From contig CANQFW010000001.1 in NCBI GenBank assembly GCA_947599995.1, forward strand, positions 1 through 48,535: a stretch of 48,535 nucleotides of DNA. Direction: 5' to 3'. Both the position numbers and the translations under genes were made by a program. Each line of letters opens with the position of its first letter. Position 1 is the stretch's first letter. Source of the DNA: an uncultured Clostridia bacterium (lineage in GTDB: Bacteria; Bacillota; Clostridia; TANB77; CAG-508). Below, one piece after another: positions 35,174 to 43,759 of the stretch. The notes below the pieces were generated by a model. The model was not told where the DNA came from, searched no databases, and saw nothing but the letters and a program-made list of their open reading frames with translations.

Positions 35174-37018
35174 ATGAAAACAGACAATGAGTTATATAAG
35201 ATATATGAACTATTACAAAAAGTAAAAGTAAATGATGACAATGTAAATGAAATAAAAAAAGTTAATGTACTAATCGAGGAAAAAGAATACAAAGAAGCTT
35301 TAGAAATTTTAACAGGATTGACTGAAAGAAAAAAAGAAAAAAAGAAAAATGATGAGGAAGATTCATCACAAAATGAAGAGAAAATAGAGAATATTGACAT
35401 AAATGACAATTTAGAAAAAAATAAAAATGAAAACAATACAGAAATAAATAAAAATAAAGGTCCTTTAAATAATCAAAATGAAGAAGAAACAGAAGAGGGA
35501 TTTATATATCCTAAGCAATTAAAAAATGACGAACTTGAAAGAATATATATAGGAATGCTTTTAAATGATCCGAAACTAATTTCTAAATTCTATATTTTGC
35601 ATTCAGAAAGCTATTTTGAAAATAGTGAATTACTTGAGATATATAAAGGTATACTGTTTACTGAAGGAGAAAAATATGCGCCTGCAATAGCAAAAAAAGA
35701 TTTTAATTTTGGAAAAATAACACTTGAAATCAATGATCTTAAAGAATTATTAAAGAATGAAACTCAAAAAAAAGTATTTAATTGCGAGAAAATATATTTA
35801 GAGCTTAAAAAATTACTTATTTTAAGAAAAAGTTATTTAGGAACTCCAATTAAAACAATACAATCTAAAATAGTAGATATAGTAAATTACAAATTATATG
35901 ATAAAATGTCAGAAGAAGAAGTAAAAGGGGCTATAAATCAAGTTACTGTAACAGATAAATTTAAACAATCCGTTTTAAATGAAGATTTAACCAATTTTTT
36001 ATTAAAGGGTGATAATAACTTGACAAATGGTCTAGAACTACCATTTCCTATTTTAACGAGCGTATTTAAAGGAATAAGGCGTGGAGAAACAATGGCATTT
36101 GCTATGCCTTCAAACTCTGGAAAGAGCAGATTTACTATAAATTTGGCAAGTTATCTTGCATTTGTTCATAAGAAGAAGGTTTTAATAATCTCTAATGAGA
36201 TGTCAGAAGAAAAAATGAAATTATGTTTAATTACCACAATACTTAATAATAGTGCTTTTCAAAATTTACATGGACAATTTATAAAAAAATCTGAGGGAGA
36301 ATTATTACAATTCAACTTTAGACCAGATGACGAAAAAAATGTAGAAGTAGATGAAAATGGGTTCGTATTAAAAAAAGAAGGTGAAACGCAGAAACAATTT
36401 GCTAAAAGGCTTTCAGAATGTTCGACTGAGTTTAACAAAACAATATTAGTGACAGATTGGGTAAAAAAACAAATAAATAATTCCATATATTTTTCTAATA
36501 TTACAGACCATACAAATGATGAGCTAAAAAAATCGATAATGAATTATTATTATAAAGAAGATATACACTATGTTTTCTATGACACTTTAAAAACAGATAC
36601 AGAAAATATTGGAAATGCGGAAGAAATTAAAAAAACAACAACTATTCTTTCAAACTTAGCCCAAAATTTTGAACTTTTTATAGGAGCAACATTACAGCTT
36701 ACAGAAAGTTCGACGCTTCCAATTAATCTAACTATTAATGACTTAGCAGTTAGTAGAACTGTAAAAGAAGTATTAGATACACTTTGCTTAATAAAGCAAA
36801 TAAATAGAGAAAATTATGGTGACTATGAGTATTCTTTAAATGAAGTAGATACAAAGTTCTTTGATATAGAGAAATTTAAAGATCCAGATGTAAGGTATTA
36901 TGCATGCGTAGTGGATAAAAACAGAGCAGGTGCGAAACCAAAGGTGTTATTTAGAATTAATTTAGCATATAATCATTGGGAAGAACTTGGCTATTTAAAG
37001 CTAAAGCATGTGGAATGA
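35174..37018 (+). CDS. DnaB-like RecA-fold ATPase (SF4 helicase relative)
   Basis: 614 residues. Residues 1-110 are highly charged, low complexity, with a coiled coil. Residues about 118-240 resemble the DnaB N-terminal helical domain (DELERIYIGMLLNDPKLI). The C-terminal domain has GIRRGETMAFAMPSNSGKS with Walker A, LIISNEMSEEKMK as in DnaB, and a Walker B-like HYVFYDTL. An Arg-Ala-Gly block KNRAGAKPKVLFRI near the end fits the DnaB arginine finger region. It is divergent, so it is more likely a paralogue with a special role than the main replicative helicase. SD AAGGAG 6 nt before ATG. Confidence 0.7.
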   Translation: MKTDNELYKIYELLQKVKVNDDNVNEIKKVNVLIEEKEYKEALEILTGLTERKKEKKKNDEEDSSQNEEKIENIDINDNLEKNKNENNTEINKNKGPLNNQNEEETEEGFIYPKQLKNDELERIYIGMLLNDPKLISKFYILHSESYFENSELLEIYKGILFTEGEKYAPAIAKKDFNFGKITLEINDLKELLKNETQKKVFNCEKIYLELKKLLILRKSYLGTPIKTIQSKIVDIVNYKLYDKMSEEEVKGAINQVTVTDKFKQSVLNEDLTNFLLKGDNNLTNGLELPFPILTSVFKGIRRGETMAFAMPSNSGKSRFTINLASYLAFVHKKKVLIISNEMSEEKMKLCLITTILNNSAFQNLHGQFIKKSEGELLQFNFRPDDEKNVEVDENGFVLKKEGETQKQFAKRLSECSTEFNKTILVTDWVKKQINNSIYFSNITDHTNDELKKSIMNYYYKEDIHYVFYDTLKTDTENIGNAEEIKKTTTILSNLAQNFELFIGATLQLTESSTLPINLTINDLAVSRTVKEVLDTLCLIKQINRENYGDYEYSLNEVDTKFFDIEKFKDPDVRYYACVVDKNRAGAKPKVLFRINLAYNHWEELGYLKLKHVE

Positions 37019-37039
37019 TATTATAATAGTTATAAAAAA

Positions 37040-37080
37040 TCTCTAGACTGCATAAGTTTATAAAAAAAGCAGAATAGAGA
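37040..37080 (+). promoter_or_regulatory. Leader hairpin of the PBP gene
   Basis: TCTCTA (37040-37045) and CTGC (37048-37051) pair with GCAG (37069-37072) and TAGAGA (37075-37080). The end of the 3' arm overlaps the start of the SD GAGG (37079-37082). Confidence 0.4.
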
Positions 37081-37090
37081 GGAATAAGGT

Positions 37091-38800
37091 ATGGAAAACA
37101 TTAATTTATCATGTAAAAAAAGAATGCTAAGAATATTATTTATAGCATTCTTAATTTTTAGTTTACTAATAGGGAGGATTGCATTTATACAGTTTGCAGA
37201 TGGAAAGAAACTACAAAATTTAGCATATGAGCAACAGGTGCAAAAAAGAGCAATAAACGCAAAAAGAGGTACAATTTTCGACAGTACAGGAAAATACATT
37301 TTAGCAATAAGTTCGACAGCATACACTATTACAATAAATCCTACAAATATACAAAAGGAAAATAAAGAGAAGGTATCGAAAGCTTTAAGCGACATTTTTT
37401 CTTTGGATTATGAAACAGTGCTGAAAAAAGTAACAAAGAGAAGTTCAATAGAAACAATTGTAAAAAAGATAGATGAAACAAAAGCGGATGAACTAAGGAA
37501 ATGGCTTAATGAGAATAATATACAAACTGGTGTAAATATAGATGAAGATAATAAAAGATATTATCCATATACTACTATAGCATCACAAGTTATAGGATTT
37601 TGTGGCAGTGACAATCAAGGACTAGATGGAGTAGAAGCAAAATATAATGACGTGATTTCAGGAAGTAAAGGCTATATTTCTCAAGCTACAGATGCTACAG
37701 GAGAAAATTTGGGAACAGAGGGAGAAAAGTATACATCAGCGGTAAATGGAAATGATTTAATTTTATCAATTGATATGACAATACAATCAATAGCGGAGAA
37801 ATATTTAGAAGAAGCTTGTATAGACAATAATTGTACAGACGGTGGAAATATAATTATAATGAATCCAAAGACGGGTGATATATTGGCAATGGTAACATAT
37901 CCAAATTATGATATTAATAACCCATATATTATAAACAATGAAGAATTAGCAAATAATTGGGATAACATAGAACAGGCAGAGAAGACAAAAAATTTACAAG
38001 CAATGTGGAGAAATAGAGCAATTTCGGATACATATGAACCAGGATCAGTTTTTAAGTTAATCACTGCATCAGCATCGCTCGAAGAAGGTATAACAGATAC
38101 AGACAATAGTGGAGAGTTTTGTTGCACAGGATCAATTACTGTTGCTGGAGCCCGTATAAAATGTTGGAGATACTATAGACCGCATGGATCAGAAAGTTTA
38201 AGGCAGGCACTTATGAATTCTTGTAATCCAGTTTTTATAGGATTAGGTCAAAAATTAGGTGTAAACACTTATTTTAACTATTTAAAAAAATTTGGATTAT
38301 TAGAAAAAACAGGGGTTAAGCTCCCAGGAGAGGCAAATAGTATATTTATTGCAGAAAATAAATGTGGGCCTGTAGAACTTGCCACAATAAGTTTCGGTCA
38401 ACGTTTTGAAATTACACCAATTCAATTAATAACAGCTGTTTCAAGTATAGCAAATGGAGGAAATTTGCTTACACCAAGAATTGTAAAGGCTACTGTTGAT
38501 AGTACGACAGGTGAGGTTACACAACTCCCAGTAGAAACAAGGGGAAGAGTTATTTCAAAAGAAACTAGCGAAAAAGTGTTAAGCATGATGGAATCTGTTG
38601 TAGCAGAAGGTACAGGTAAAAATGCAAAAGTTGCTGGGTATAGAATTGGAGGTAAAACAGGTACTTCTGAGGATGGAGTAAACACAGGAAAATATGTAAC
38701 ATCTTTTTGTGGTGTTGCACCAATTGATGATCCTGAAGTAGTTGTTTTAGTTACACTTTACAATCCGACAGGTGAGGGAGGACACCAAGGAGGTGGGTGA
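37091..38800 (+). CDS. spoVD: Class B PBP, SpoVD-like, 5' part of a split gene
   Basis: Transpeptidase of peptidoglycan synthesis. A membrane helix (12-33), the class B dimer domain with KRGTIFDSTGK, and the transpeptidase domain with SVFK (Ser 319, Lys 322), SCN (377-379) and KTG (522-524). The frame stops at TGA 38798-38800 just after NPTGEGGHQGGG, where foreign sequence begins. The missing 93 residues, starting V-AAPVGGQIF and including a PASTA domain, are found at 43760-44042. Joining at the 12-bp repeat gives a 662-residue protein with no frame change. The PASTA tail suggests the sporulation type SpoVD over PBP2B; the location just before mraZ is compatible with either. Confidence 0.88.
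   Translation: MENINLSCKKRMLRILFIAFLIFSLLIGRIAFIQFADGKKLQNLAYEQQVQKRAINAKRGTIFDSTGKYILAISSTAYTITINPTNIQKENKEKVSKALSDIFSLDYETVLKKVTKRSSIETIVKKIDETKADELRKWLNENNIQTGVNIDEDNKRYYPYTTIASQVIGFCGSDNQGLDGVEAKYNDVISGSKGYISQATDATGENLGTEGEKYTSAVNGNDLILSIDMTIQSIAEKYLEEACIDNNCTDGGNIIIMNPKTGDILAMVTYPNYDINNPYIINNEELANNWDNIEQAEKTKNLQAMWRNRAISDTYEPGSVFKLITASASLEEGITDTDNSGEFCCTGSITVAGARIKCWRYYRPHGSESLRQALMNSCNPVFIGLGQKLGVNTYFNYLKKFGLLEKTGVKLPGEANSIFIAENKCGPVELATISFGQRFEITPIQLITAVSSIANGGNLLTPRIVKATVDSTTGEVTQLPVETRGRVISKETSEKVLSMMESVVAEGTGKNAKVAGYRIGGKTGTSEDGVNTGKYVTSFCGVAPIDDPEVVVLVTLYNPTGEGGHQGGG
38785..38796 (+). repeat. Left attachment site (attL) of the recombinase element
   Basis: CCAAGGAGGTGG, identical to 43748-43759. 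It encodes the His-Gln-Gly-Gly-Gly turn of the PBP. The crossover lies somewhere inside these 12 bases. Confidence 0.8.
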
Positions 38801-38915
38801 GTAATTTTAACAACACAACATAAAATTAAATTATCAAGTAATAACAAATGAATAACACTTGTTTTTTATTTGATGAAAATAAATATTAATAAAAAAGAAA
38901 GGAAAATAAAATAAT

Positions 38916-39308
38916 ATGGATGAAGAATTTGAAAAATTATTACAAGAAGCCAAAAAATATGCTAATAAAAGAATATTAAGTGAGTATGCATATTGTGGAC
39001 ATGTATCCTGTGCATTGATGAGTAAAACAGGGAAAATTTATACAGGAATAAACATAAATTCAAAATGTGCATTAGGAAATTGTGCAGAACATGCTGCAAT
39101 ATTACAAATGCTTAAAGAAGGTGAAAGTGAAATAAAAAAAATACTGGTATATTCTGTAAAAGGATACATATATTCTCCGTGTGGAAAATGTAGAGAACTA
39201 ATTCGTATGATAAATAGTAAAAATTTGAATACAAAAGTTATGGTTTCTGAAAATAAGGTTTGCACTATAGGAGAATTATTGCCTGAGATGTTCAATAGAG
39301 AAGACTAA
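38916..39308 (+). CDS. cdd: Cytidine deaminase family protein
   Basis: 130 residues. Zinc site C-A-E (Cys 56, Glu 58 in GNCAEHAA) and P-C-G-K-C (Cys 89, Cys 92). SEYAYCGHVSCALMSKTGKIYTG is the usual N-terminal part (here cited in two overlapping pieces SEYAYCGHV and ALMSKTGKIYTG). Deaminates cytidine/deoxycytidine, or a related base such as blasticidin S, since this small class is mixed. It is the first gene of the element, with SD AAAGGAAA. Confidence 0.85.
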   Translation: MDEEFEKLLQEAKKYANKRILSEYAYCGHVSCALMSKTGKIYTGININSKCALGNCAEHAAILQMLKEGESEIKKILVYSVKGYIYSPCGKCRELIRMINSKNLNTKVMVSENKVCTIGELLPEMFNRED

Positions 39309-39311
39309 AAA

Positions 39312-39477
39312 GAACTTTTTGAAATACAACCAGCTATAAGTTATTCGATAAAGCAATTGGAAGATAGATTAAATTAAGTCGTTTAAAATAAATCATAATG
39401 GAATTAAAATAACACAAGAGGGTAAAGAGATATTAGAATATGGGAATAGGTTATATGCAATATACTTTTGCATATAA
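39312..39477 (+). pseudogene. Remnant of a LysR-type regulator
   Basis: Two frames together read like a LysR N-terminal HTH: ELFEIQPAISYSIKQLEDRLN, a break with stops, then NHNGIKITQEGKEILEYGNR in another frame. The first 25 or so residues and the whole effector domain are missing. No CGG is at the break, so this is real decay, unlike the six CGG genes. Confidence 0.6.
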
Positions 39478-39494
39478 AGTGTTTAAAGATTTTA

Positions 39495-39523
39495 TACACA
39501 TTAGAAGAAAAATATGGTATAAT
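39495..39523 (+). promoter_or_regulatory. Extended -10 promoter of the GNAT-kinase gene
   Basis: TGGTATAAT (TATAAT at 39518-39523) with a poor -35 TACACA at 39495-39500, 17 bp apart. Confidence 0.5.
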
Positions 39524-39556
39524 TTGTAAAGATAAATTTTTTAGGAGAACGAGAAT

Positions 39557-40552
39557 ATGTTAAAAATATATAATCTAAAGGAAAAACCAAAATATATAAA
39601 TGAAGTTGCAATTCTTACACAAAAAGAATGGGGACAAAAAGATTTATCAAGGAAAGAATTTGAGACAAAAGTAAAAAATAAGATTTCGAAAATAAAGTCA
39701 AACTTTAATAATGTTAATTATTGTAAGTTAATATTATTAGAAGATGATAGATTAATTGGATTTATTTCAATTTTTCCAAAAGATGGAGAAGAAAGAACTG
39801 ATTTATCACCTTGGTATGCAACGATGTATGTAAAGGAGAAGTACAGAAGAAATGGTTATTCAAAAATACTTAATAATGCTATTTTGGCTGAAGCTAGAAA
39901 AAGAAACATTAGTAAATTATATTTAAAAACTGATTTAGAAAACTTTTATGAAAAATTTGGTGCAAAATTTTTAAAAATATTATCTACTGGAGAAAAATTA
40001 TATTGTTTTGAAATACTAACTAACAGAATATCAATTATAGGTGGTTCTGGAAGTGGAAAAAGTACTTTAGCTAATATACTATCAAAAGAACTAAATATAC
40101 CTGTTATACATTTAGATAGTATAAATTATAATGCAAATTGGACGCAAAGAGATAAGAATGAAAGAGATGTAATTATCTCTTCTAAAGCAAATGAAGAAAA
40201 ATGGATTATTGATGGCAATTATAATAAAACATTAAAAGAAAGATTAAATAGAGCTGATTTAATAATCTGGTTAGATTATTCTACATTTGCTCATATAAAA
40301 GGTGTATGTAAAAGAATTTTAAAAAATTATAATAAAGAAAAACCAGATGTTCCTGGTTGTAAAGAACGTATTAATTGTACTTTCCTAAGATATGTAGTAA
40401 CATATAACAAGAAAAAAAGACCAAAGGTTTTAGAACTTTTAAGAGATATTTCTGAAGAGAAGACTTTGATATTTAAAAGACAAAAGGATTTAAATAAATG
40501 GCTTAAAAATTATTATATACATGATAAAAATATATTAGATTATATAAAATAA
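39557..40552 (+). CDS. Fusion of a GNAT acetyltransferase and a FlaR-like P-loop kinase
   Basis: 331 residues. Residues 1-153 are a GNAT domain, with the acetyl-CoA loop in KYRRNGYSKIL and the FYEKFGAKF end motif. Residues 156-331 are an adenylate-kinase-like protein of the 'DNA topology modulation' (FlaR) type: IIGGSGSGKSTLA, VIHLDSINYN and WIIDGNYNKT, then LIIWLDYS. Both domains are often found as single small proteins; the order and the clean linker suggest a true fusion. Substrates are unknown. Cargo of the element. SD TTAGGAG 7-8 nt before the ATG. Confidence 0.8.
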   Translation: MLKIYNLKEKPKYINEVAILTQKEWGQKDLSRKEFETKVKNKISKIKSNFNNVNYCKLILLEDDRLIGFISIFPKDGEERTDLSPWYATMYVKEKYRRNGYSKILNNAILAEARKRNISKLYLKTDLENFYEKFGAKFLKILSTGEKLYCFEILTNRISIIGGSGSGKSTLANILSKELNIPVIHLDSINYNANWTQRDKNERDVIISSKANEEKWIIDGNYNKTLKERLNRADLIIWLDYSTFAHIKGVCKRILKNYNKEKPDVPGCKERINCTFLRYVVTYNKKKRPKVLELLRDISEEKTLIFKRQKDLNKWLKNYYIHDKNILDYIK

Positions 40553-40571
40553 GTTGAAAGAAGGAAGAAAT

Positions 40572-40904
40572 ATGATACATAAAATGAAATTAAATGAAGA
40601 TCCATTTGAAAGAATAAAAAATGGAACAAAAACAATAGAATTTAGATTATATGATGAAAAAAGAAGACAAATAAAAATTGGAGATAAAATTGAATTTTCA
40701 AAATTACCAGAAGTACAAGAGACAATACTAGTAGATGTACTAGACTTATATAAAGAAGAAACATTTGAAAAACTATTTAGAAAACTTTATACAGATGAAC
40801 AAGAAATAAAAAGAAAAACTAATTCAATGTATCAATATTATTCTCCTGAAAAAGAGAAAGAATATGGTGTTATTGGAATAAAGGTATCGTTAATCAGCAA
40901 TTGA
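40572..40904 (+). CDS. ASCH domain protein
   Basis: 110 residues from ATG 40572; a TTG 18 bases upstream is in frame but lies before the SD AAGGAAG. The ASCH layout is plain: KMKLNEDPFERIKNGTKTIEFR at the start (cited as two parts, KMKLNEDPFERIKNG and TKTIEFR), the beta-barrel GDKIEFSKL and the closing EKEYGVIGIKV. ASCH domains bind RNA or modified nucleosides, some are amidohydrolases of N4-acetylcytidine. 20 bp after the GNAT-kinase gene, likely one transcript. Confidence 0.8.
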   Translation: MIHKMKLNEDPFERIKNGTKTIEFRLYDEKRRQIKIGDKIEFSKLPEVQETILVDVLDLYKEETFEKLFRKLYTDEQEIKRKTNSMYQYYSPEKEKEYGVIGIKVSLISN

Positions 40905-41000
40905 TAGGATAAAATATATTACTTATATTGAGCCAGAGAAATTATAACTTGAAATTAGTTTTTAAGGAGATTAAATTATAATATGAAAAACTAAAAAACT

Positions 41001-41034
41001 AGAGATTAGAAAAAATCTAATTTCTATTTTTTTT
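41001..41034 (+). terminator. Intrinsic terminator after the ASCH gene
   Basis: AGAGATTAG (41001-41009) pairs with CTAATTTCT (41017-41025, one G-U/mismatch) and is followed by a run of T up to 41034. Confidence 0.7.
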
Positions 41035-41181
41035 GTGAAAAAATTCTAGGGTTGACCTTAAAAAGATAATATTTATGAAGAAACAATTAGAAGAACATTT
41101 TTAGTAATAAAAATTAAAATGTGAAATAAAATTTACAAATGAAATTATTTGAATTTGAATAAGAGTAAAAGGATTTGATGA

Positions 41182-41337
41182 ATGATGGAAAAAGACAAAA
41201 TTACAAATTATTTATCTAAAGTTCAGAATCCGTACCAAATAAATGTAGAAAATATAGTTGTAACAATGGAATATACTAAAACTTATAAAAGTTTTAATGA
41301 ATGTATGATAAATATTCTAAAACAAAAAATGAAATAG
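41182..41337 (+). CDS. Small TnpW-like transposon protein
   Basis: 51 residues: a start MMEKDKITNYLSK, a beta pair INVENIVVTMEYTKTYKS and a helix NECMINILKQKMK. The form 'x-V-x-V-x-(Y/F)-(S/T)-x-T-x-x-S' then a Lys-rich helix resembles small TnpW-type proteins encoded before large serine recombinases in clostridial elements. The call rests on that and on its place 155 bp before the recombinase. The rest of 40905-41491 holds only a terminator and the hairpin at 41368. Confidence 0.45.
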   Translation: MMEKDKITNYLSKVQNPYQINVENIVVTMEYTKTYKSFNECMINILKQKMK

Positions 41338-41367
41338 AAATGCAAAATCATTAAATAATTTTGTATA

Positions 41368-41402
41368 CTGAAACTGTAACAAATAAATTTTAACAGTTTC
41401 AG
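41368..41402 (+). repeat. Inverted repeat upstream of the recombinase
   Basis: CTGAAACTGT (41368-41377) pairs with ACAGTTTCAG (41393-41402). A second weak dyad, AACAAATATTGTT, follows. No T tract; may be an operator or leader fold for the recombinase. Confidence 0.4.
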
Positions 41403-41491
41403 CAAAATGGGGTAACAAATATTGTTAAGCACGTTACAATTGATTTTAAAAAAAAATTTATTTTGATTTTAAATGAAAGGAGGAAAAAATA

Positions 41492-43200
41492 ATGGCAAGA
41501 AAATCAAAGTATTCTTCTAATGAAATTATATCAAATAAAAAAATCTGGTCAGTAGCACTTTATATTAGACTTTCTCAAGAAGATGAAGAGAAGCGGCAAA
41601 GAAAAGCAAGAAAGCAATAGTGTAACTAGTCAAAAAACATTACTAAACGAATTTGTAGAAGAACATGATGATTTAGTTGTTTATGATACTTATATAGATG
41701 ACGGATTTACAGGCACAGATTTTAATAGACCATCATTTCAAAGATTATTAGAAGATATGAGAAATGGAAATATTAACGCAGTTATTGTAAAAGATTTATC
41801 AAGGCTTGGAAGAAATTATATTGAAGTCGGAAATTATATAGAGCAGATTTTTCCATTATTTAATATAAGATTTATTGCCATTAATGATTTTGTAGATAGT
41901 TTTAAAAATCCAGCAAGCACAAATACAATTTTAGTACCATTCAAAAATCTTATTAATGATGAATATGCAAGAGATACATCAATAAAGATAAGGACATCCT
42001 TGAATGGGAAAAAGAAAAAAGGAGAATTTATAGGGGCGTTTCCTTCTTATGGTTATATCAAAAATCCAAATGATAAGCATAAACTTATTATAGATGAAGA
42101 TGCAGCACATATTGTAAGAAAAATATTTGAATGGTATGTTAATTTAGGCTTAGGAAAAATAGCAATATGCCATAAATTAAATGACTTAGGTATTTTAAAT
42201 CCAACAGGACACAAAAAAATAGAATTGGGGCAAAAATATAACAATTGTGGAATAATAAACAATAATTATACTTGGACTCCATCTACGATTAGAAACATTT
42301 TGAAAAATGAAGTATATTGCCGGCACTACCGTTCAGGGAAAGAGGAGAGCTAAAAGTTACAAAATACATAAAATAGAAAATGTTCCCAAAGAAGAATGGA
42401 TTAGAGTAGAGGGCACGCATGAGCCAATTATAGATAAAGAAACTTTTGAAAAGGCACAAGAAATAGCTAAATGTGATACAAAAGTATCGCAAAAAACAAA
42501 AGCACTGTCAGTATGGGCTGGTTTTTTAAAGTGTATTGATTGCAAGAGAGCAATGAATAAGAAAAGTAGCACGAATAAGAGTGGAAGTAAATACGAATAT
42601 TATATTTGTAGCACATATAGAAAAAAGTCTAATAAGCTATGCACTAAACATACTATAAAAGTAGAATTATTAGAAAAGGCCGTGATTCAAGCTATTAATT
42701 TACATATTGATTTGTTAATTGATACAGAAGAAATTGTAAAGCAAATAAATAACAGTAGATTTCAAAATCTAAAAAATGAAAATATAGAAAATATGATAAA
42801 ATCAAAAAGACTGGAACTTTTGAAAATCTCGAATTTCAAGAGGACACTTTATGAGGATTGGAAGAATAAAGATATAACAAAAGATGAATATATAGAATAT
42901 AAAAAAAAATATGAAAATGATATAGAAAGATTAAATCAGAATATTGAAAGTTTAGAAATAGAAAAACAAAAATATAAAATACAAAATACTACAAATAATG
43001 AATGGATAGAAAGATTTATAAAGAAAAAAGGTATTACTGAATTGTCAAGAGATATAATGATGGAATTAGTAGATTGCATTTATGTTCAAGAAAATGGAAA
43101 TATAACAATAAAATTTAAGTTTGAAGATGAGTTTAAAAGATGTTTAGAGTATATAGAATACAATAAGGATGTATTAGATTTAGAGGGAAAAGTAGTTTAG
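41492..43200 (+). CDS. Large serine recombinase, two +1 frame changes at CGG
   Basis: Site-specific recombinase of the element. ATG 41492 has SD AAAGGAGG. Frame 0 gives the catalytic block ALYIRLSQED (Ser 28) and reaches CGG at codon 35 (41594-41596), with a stop eight codons later. +1 continues as G-KEKQESNSVTSQ, YIDDGFTGTDFNRPSF and VKDLSRLGRNYIE. At a second CGG (42321-42323) +1 joins NEVYC to G-TTVQGKRRA. The C-terminal part has the recombinase zinc ribbon (LKCIDCKRAM ... YYICSTYRKK) and a coiled coil. The joined protein is 568 residues, typical of the class. It can only be made if both CGG sites are decoded. Confidence 0.88.
41594..41596 (+). other. CGG +1 frame-change site (recombinase, site 1)
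   Basis: Context AAG CGG C at codon 35. The +1 frame gives K-G-K-E-K-Q-E-S, a variable stretch in this family, so a Gly is possible but not proven by conservation. Confidence 0.8.
42321..42323 (+). other. CGG +1 frame-change site (recombinase, site 2)
   Basis: Context TGC CGG C. The +1 frame restores VYCGTTVQGK; a Gly two residues after Tyr is the family rule (Y-x-G-x-x-V/x-Q-G-K). Frame 0 stops ten codons later. Confidence 0.85.
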
Positions 43201-43220
43201 TCTATATACTCTTTAATAGA

Positions 43221-43679
43221 TTATTTTTCAATTTTGCCACAAGCAATTTTAACTCCAGAATTTCCACTCGGTTGAGTTTTAAAATCATCTGGAGAATCAT
43301 GAATAATGAGTACTTTTCCTAGAATATCTTTTATTTTAAATTTGTTTATCAAAACACTCATATAAGCAAAACCATTATTTTCAATCAATGGTGGCAAATC
43401 TCCCATATGAAAAGGATGAGGACAATTAGTAGAATTTAAATGTGCTTTTGCATTTGCAAATTCATCTTCTGAATTTCCAGTACAAGAAGTTCCTTCATGA
43501 ATATGGAATCCAAAAAATCTACCTTTACATTTATCTTTAGATTGTGGCAAATTATTAATTTTAGCAGTCATTATTACACCATTTTTAGTTTCTCTAAAAA
43601 TAACAGTGCCATCTATTTTAGGATATTTTTTCCCACCTTTTATATGTGCTTTTGCAGTATTAAATATATTAGTAAACAT
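43221..43679 (-). CDS. sodC: Cu/Zn superoxide dismutase-like protein without signal peptide
   Basis: 152 residues from ATG 43679; a GTG at 43688 is in frame but part of the SD GAGGTG. Metal-site blocks are present: GFHIHEGTSC (copper His pair and disulfide Cys), HPFHMGDLPPL (His and Asp), IIHDSPDDF and GNSGVKIACG with the second Cys. SodC enzymes are normally exported; this has no signal peptide and starts with an amphipathic helix. It converges with the recombinase (20 bp apart) at the right end of the element. Confidence 0.85.
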   Translation of the reverse strand: MFTNIFNTAKAHIKGGKKYPKIDGTVIFRETKNGVIMTAKINNLPQSKDKCKGRFFGFHIHEGTSCTGNSEDEFANAKAHLNSTNCPHPFHMGDLPPLIENNGFAYMSVLINKFKIKDILGKVLIIHDSPDDFKTQPSGNSGVKIACGKIEK

Positions 43680-43747
43680 TTTAAACACCTCTTAACTTAT
43701 TTTATTCAAAAAGTTAAATAATGTTAATATAGTGTTGTTATAATTAC

Positions 43748-43759
43748 CCAAGGAGGTGG
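43748..43759 (+). repeat. Right attachment site (attR) of the recombinase element
   Basis: CCAAGGAGGTGG, identical to 38785-38796. Immediately after it the PBP frame resumes. Confidence 0.8.

Larger units (their letters stand above)
38797..43759 (+). mobile_element. Serine-recombinase element inserted in the PBP gene
   Basis: 4963 bp between two copies of CCAAGGAGGTGG. It carries a cytidine deaminase, a LysR-type remnant, a GNAT-kinase fusion, an ASCH protein, a small TnpW-like ORF, a large serine recombinase next to the right end and a Cu/Zn SOD-like gene. No conjugation or replication genes are present. Excision would rebuild the PBP reading frame exactly, as in skin-type intervening elements of sporulation genes. 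Base composition is as AT-rich as the host's. Confidence 0.85.

Noticed and set aside
38780..38800. The PBP stop at 38800 as another frameshift
   Set aside because: No CGG is present, and the missing tail is found in frame after an identical 12-bp repeat 4963 bp away; it is an insertion.
39312..39477. LysR remnant as a further CGG-shifted gene
   Set aside because: No CGG at the break, several stops and large missing parts; it is real decay.
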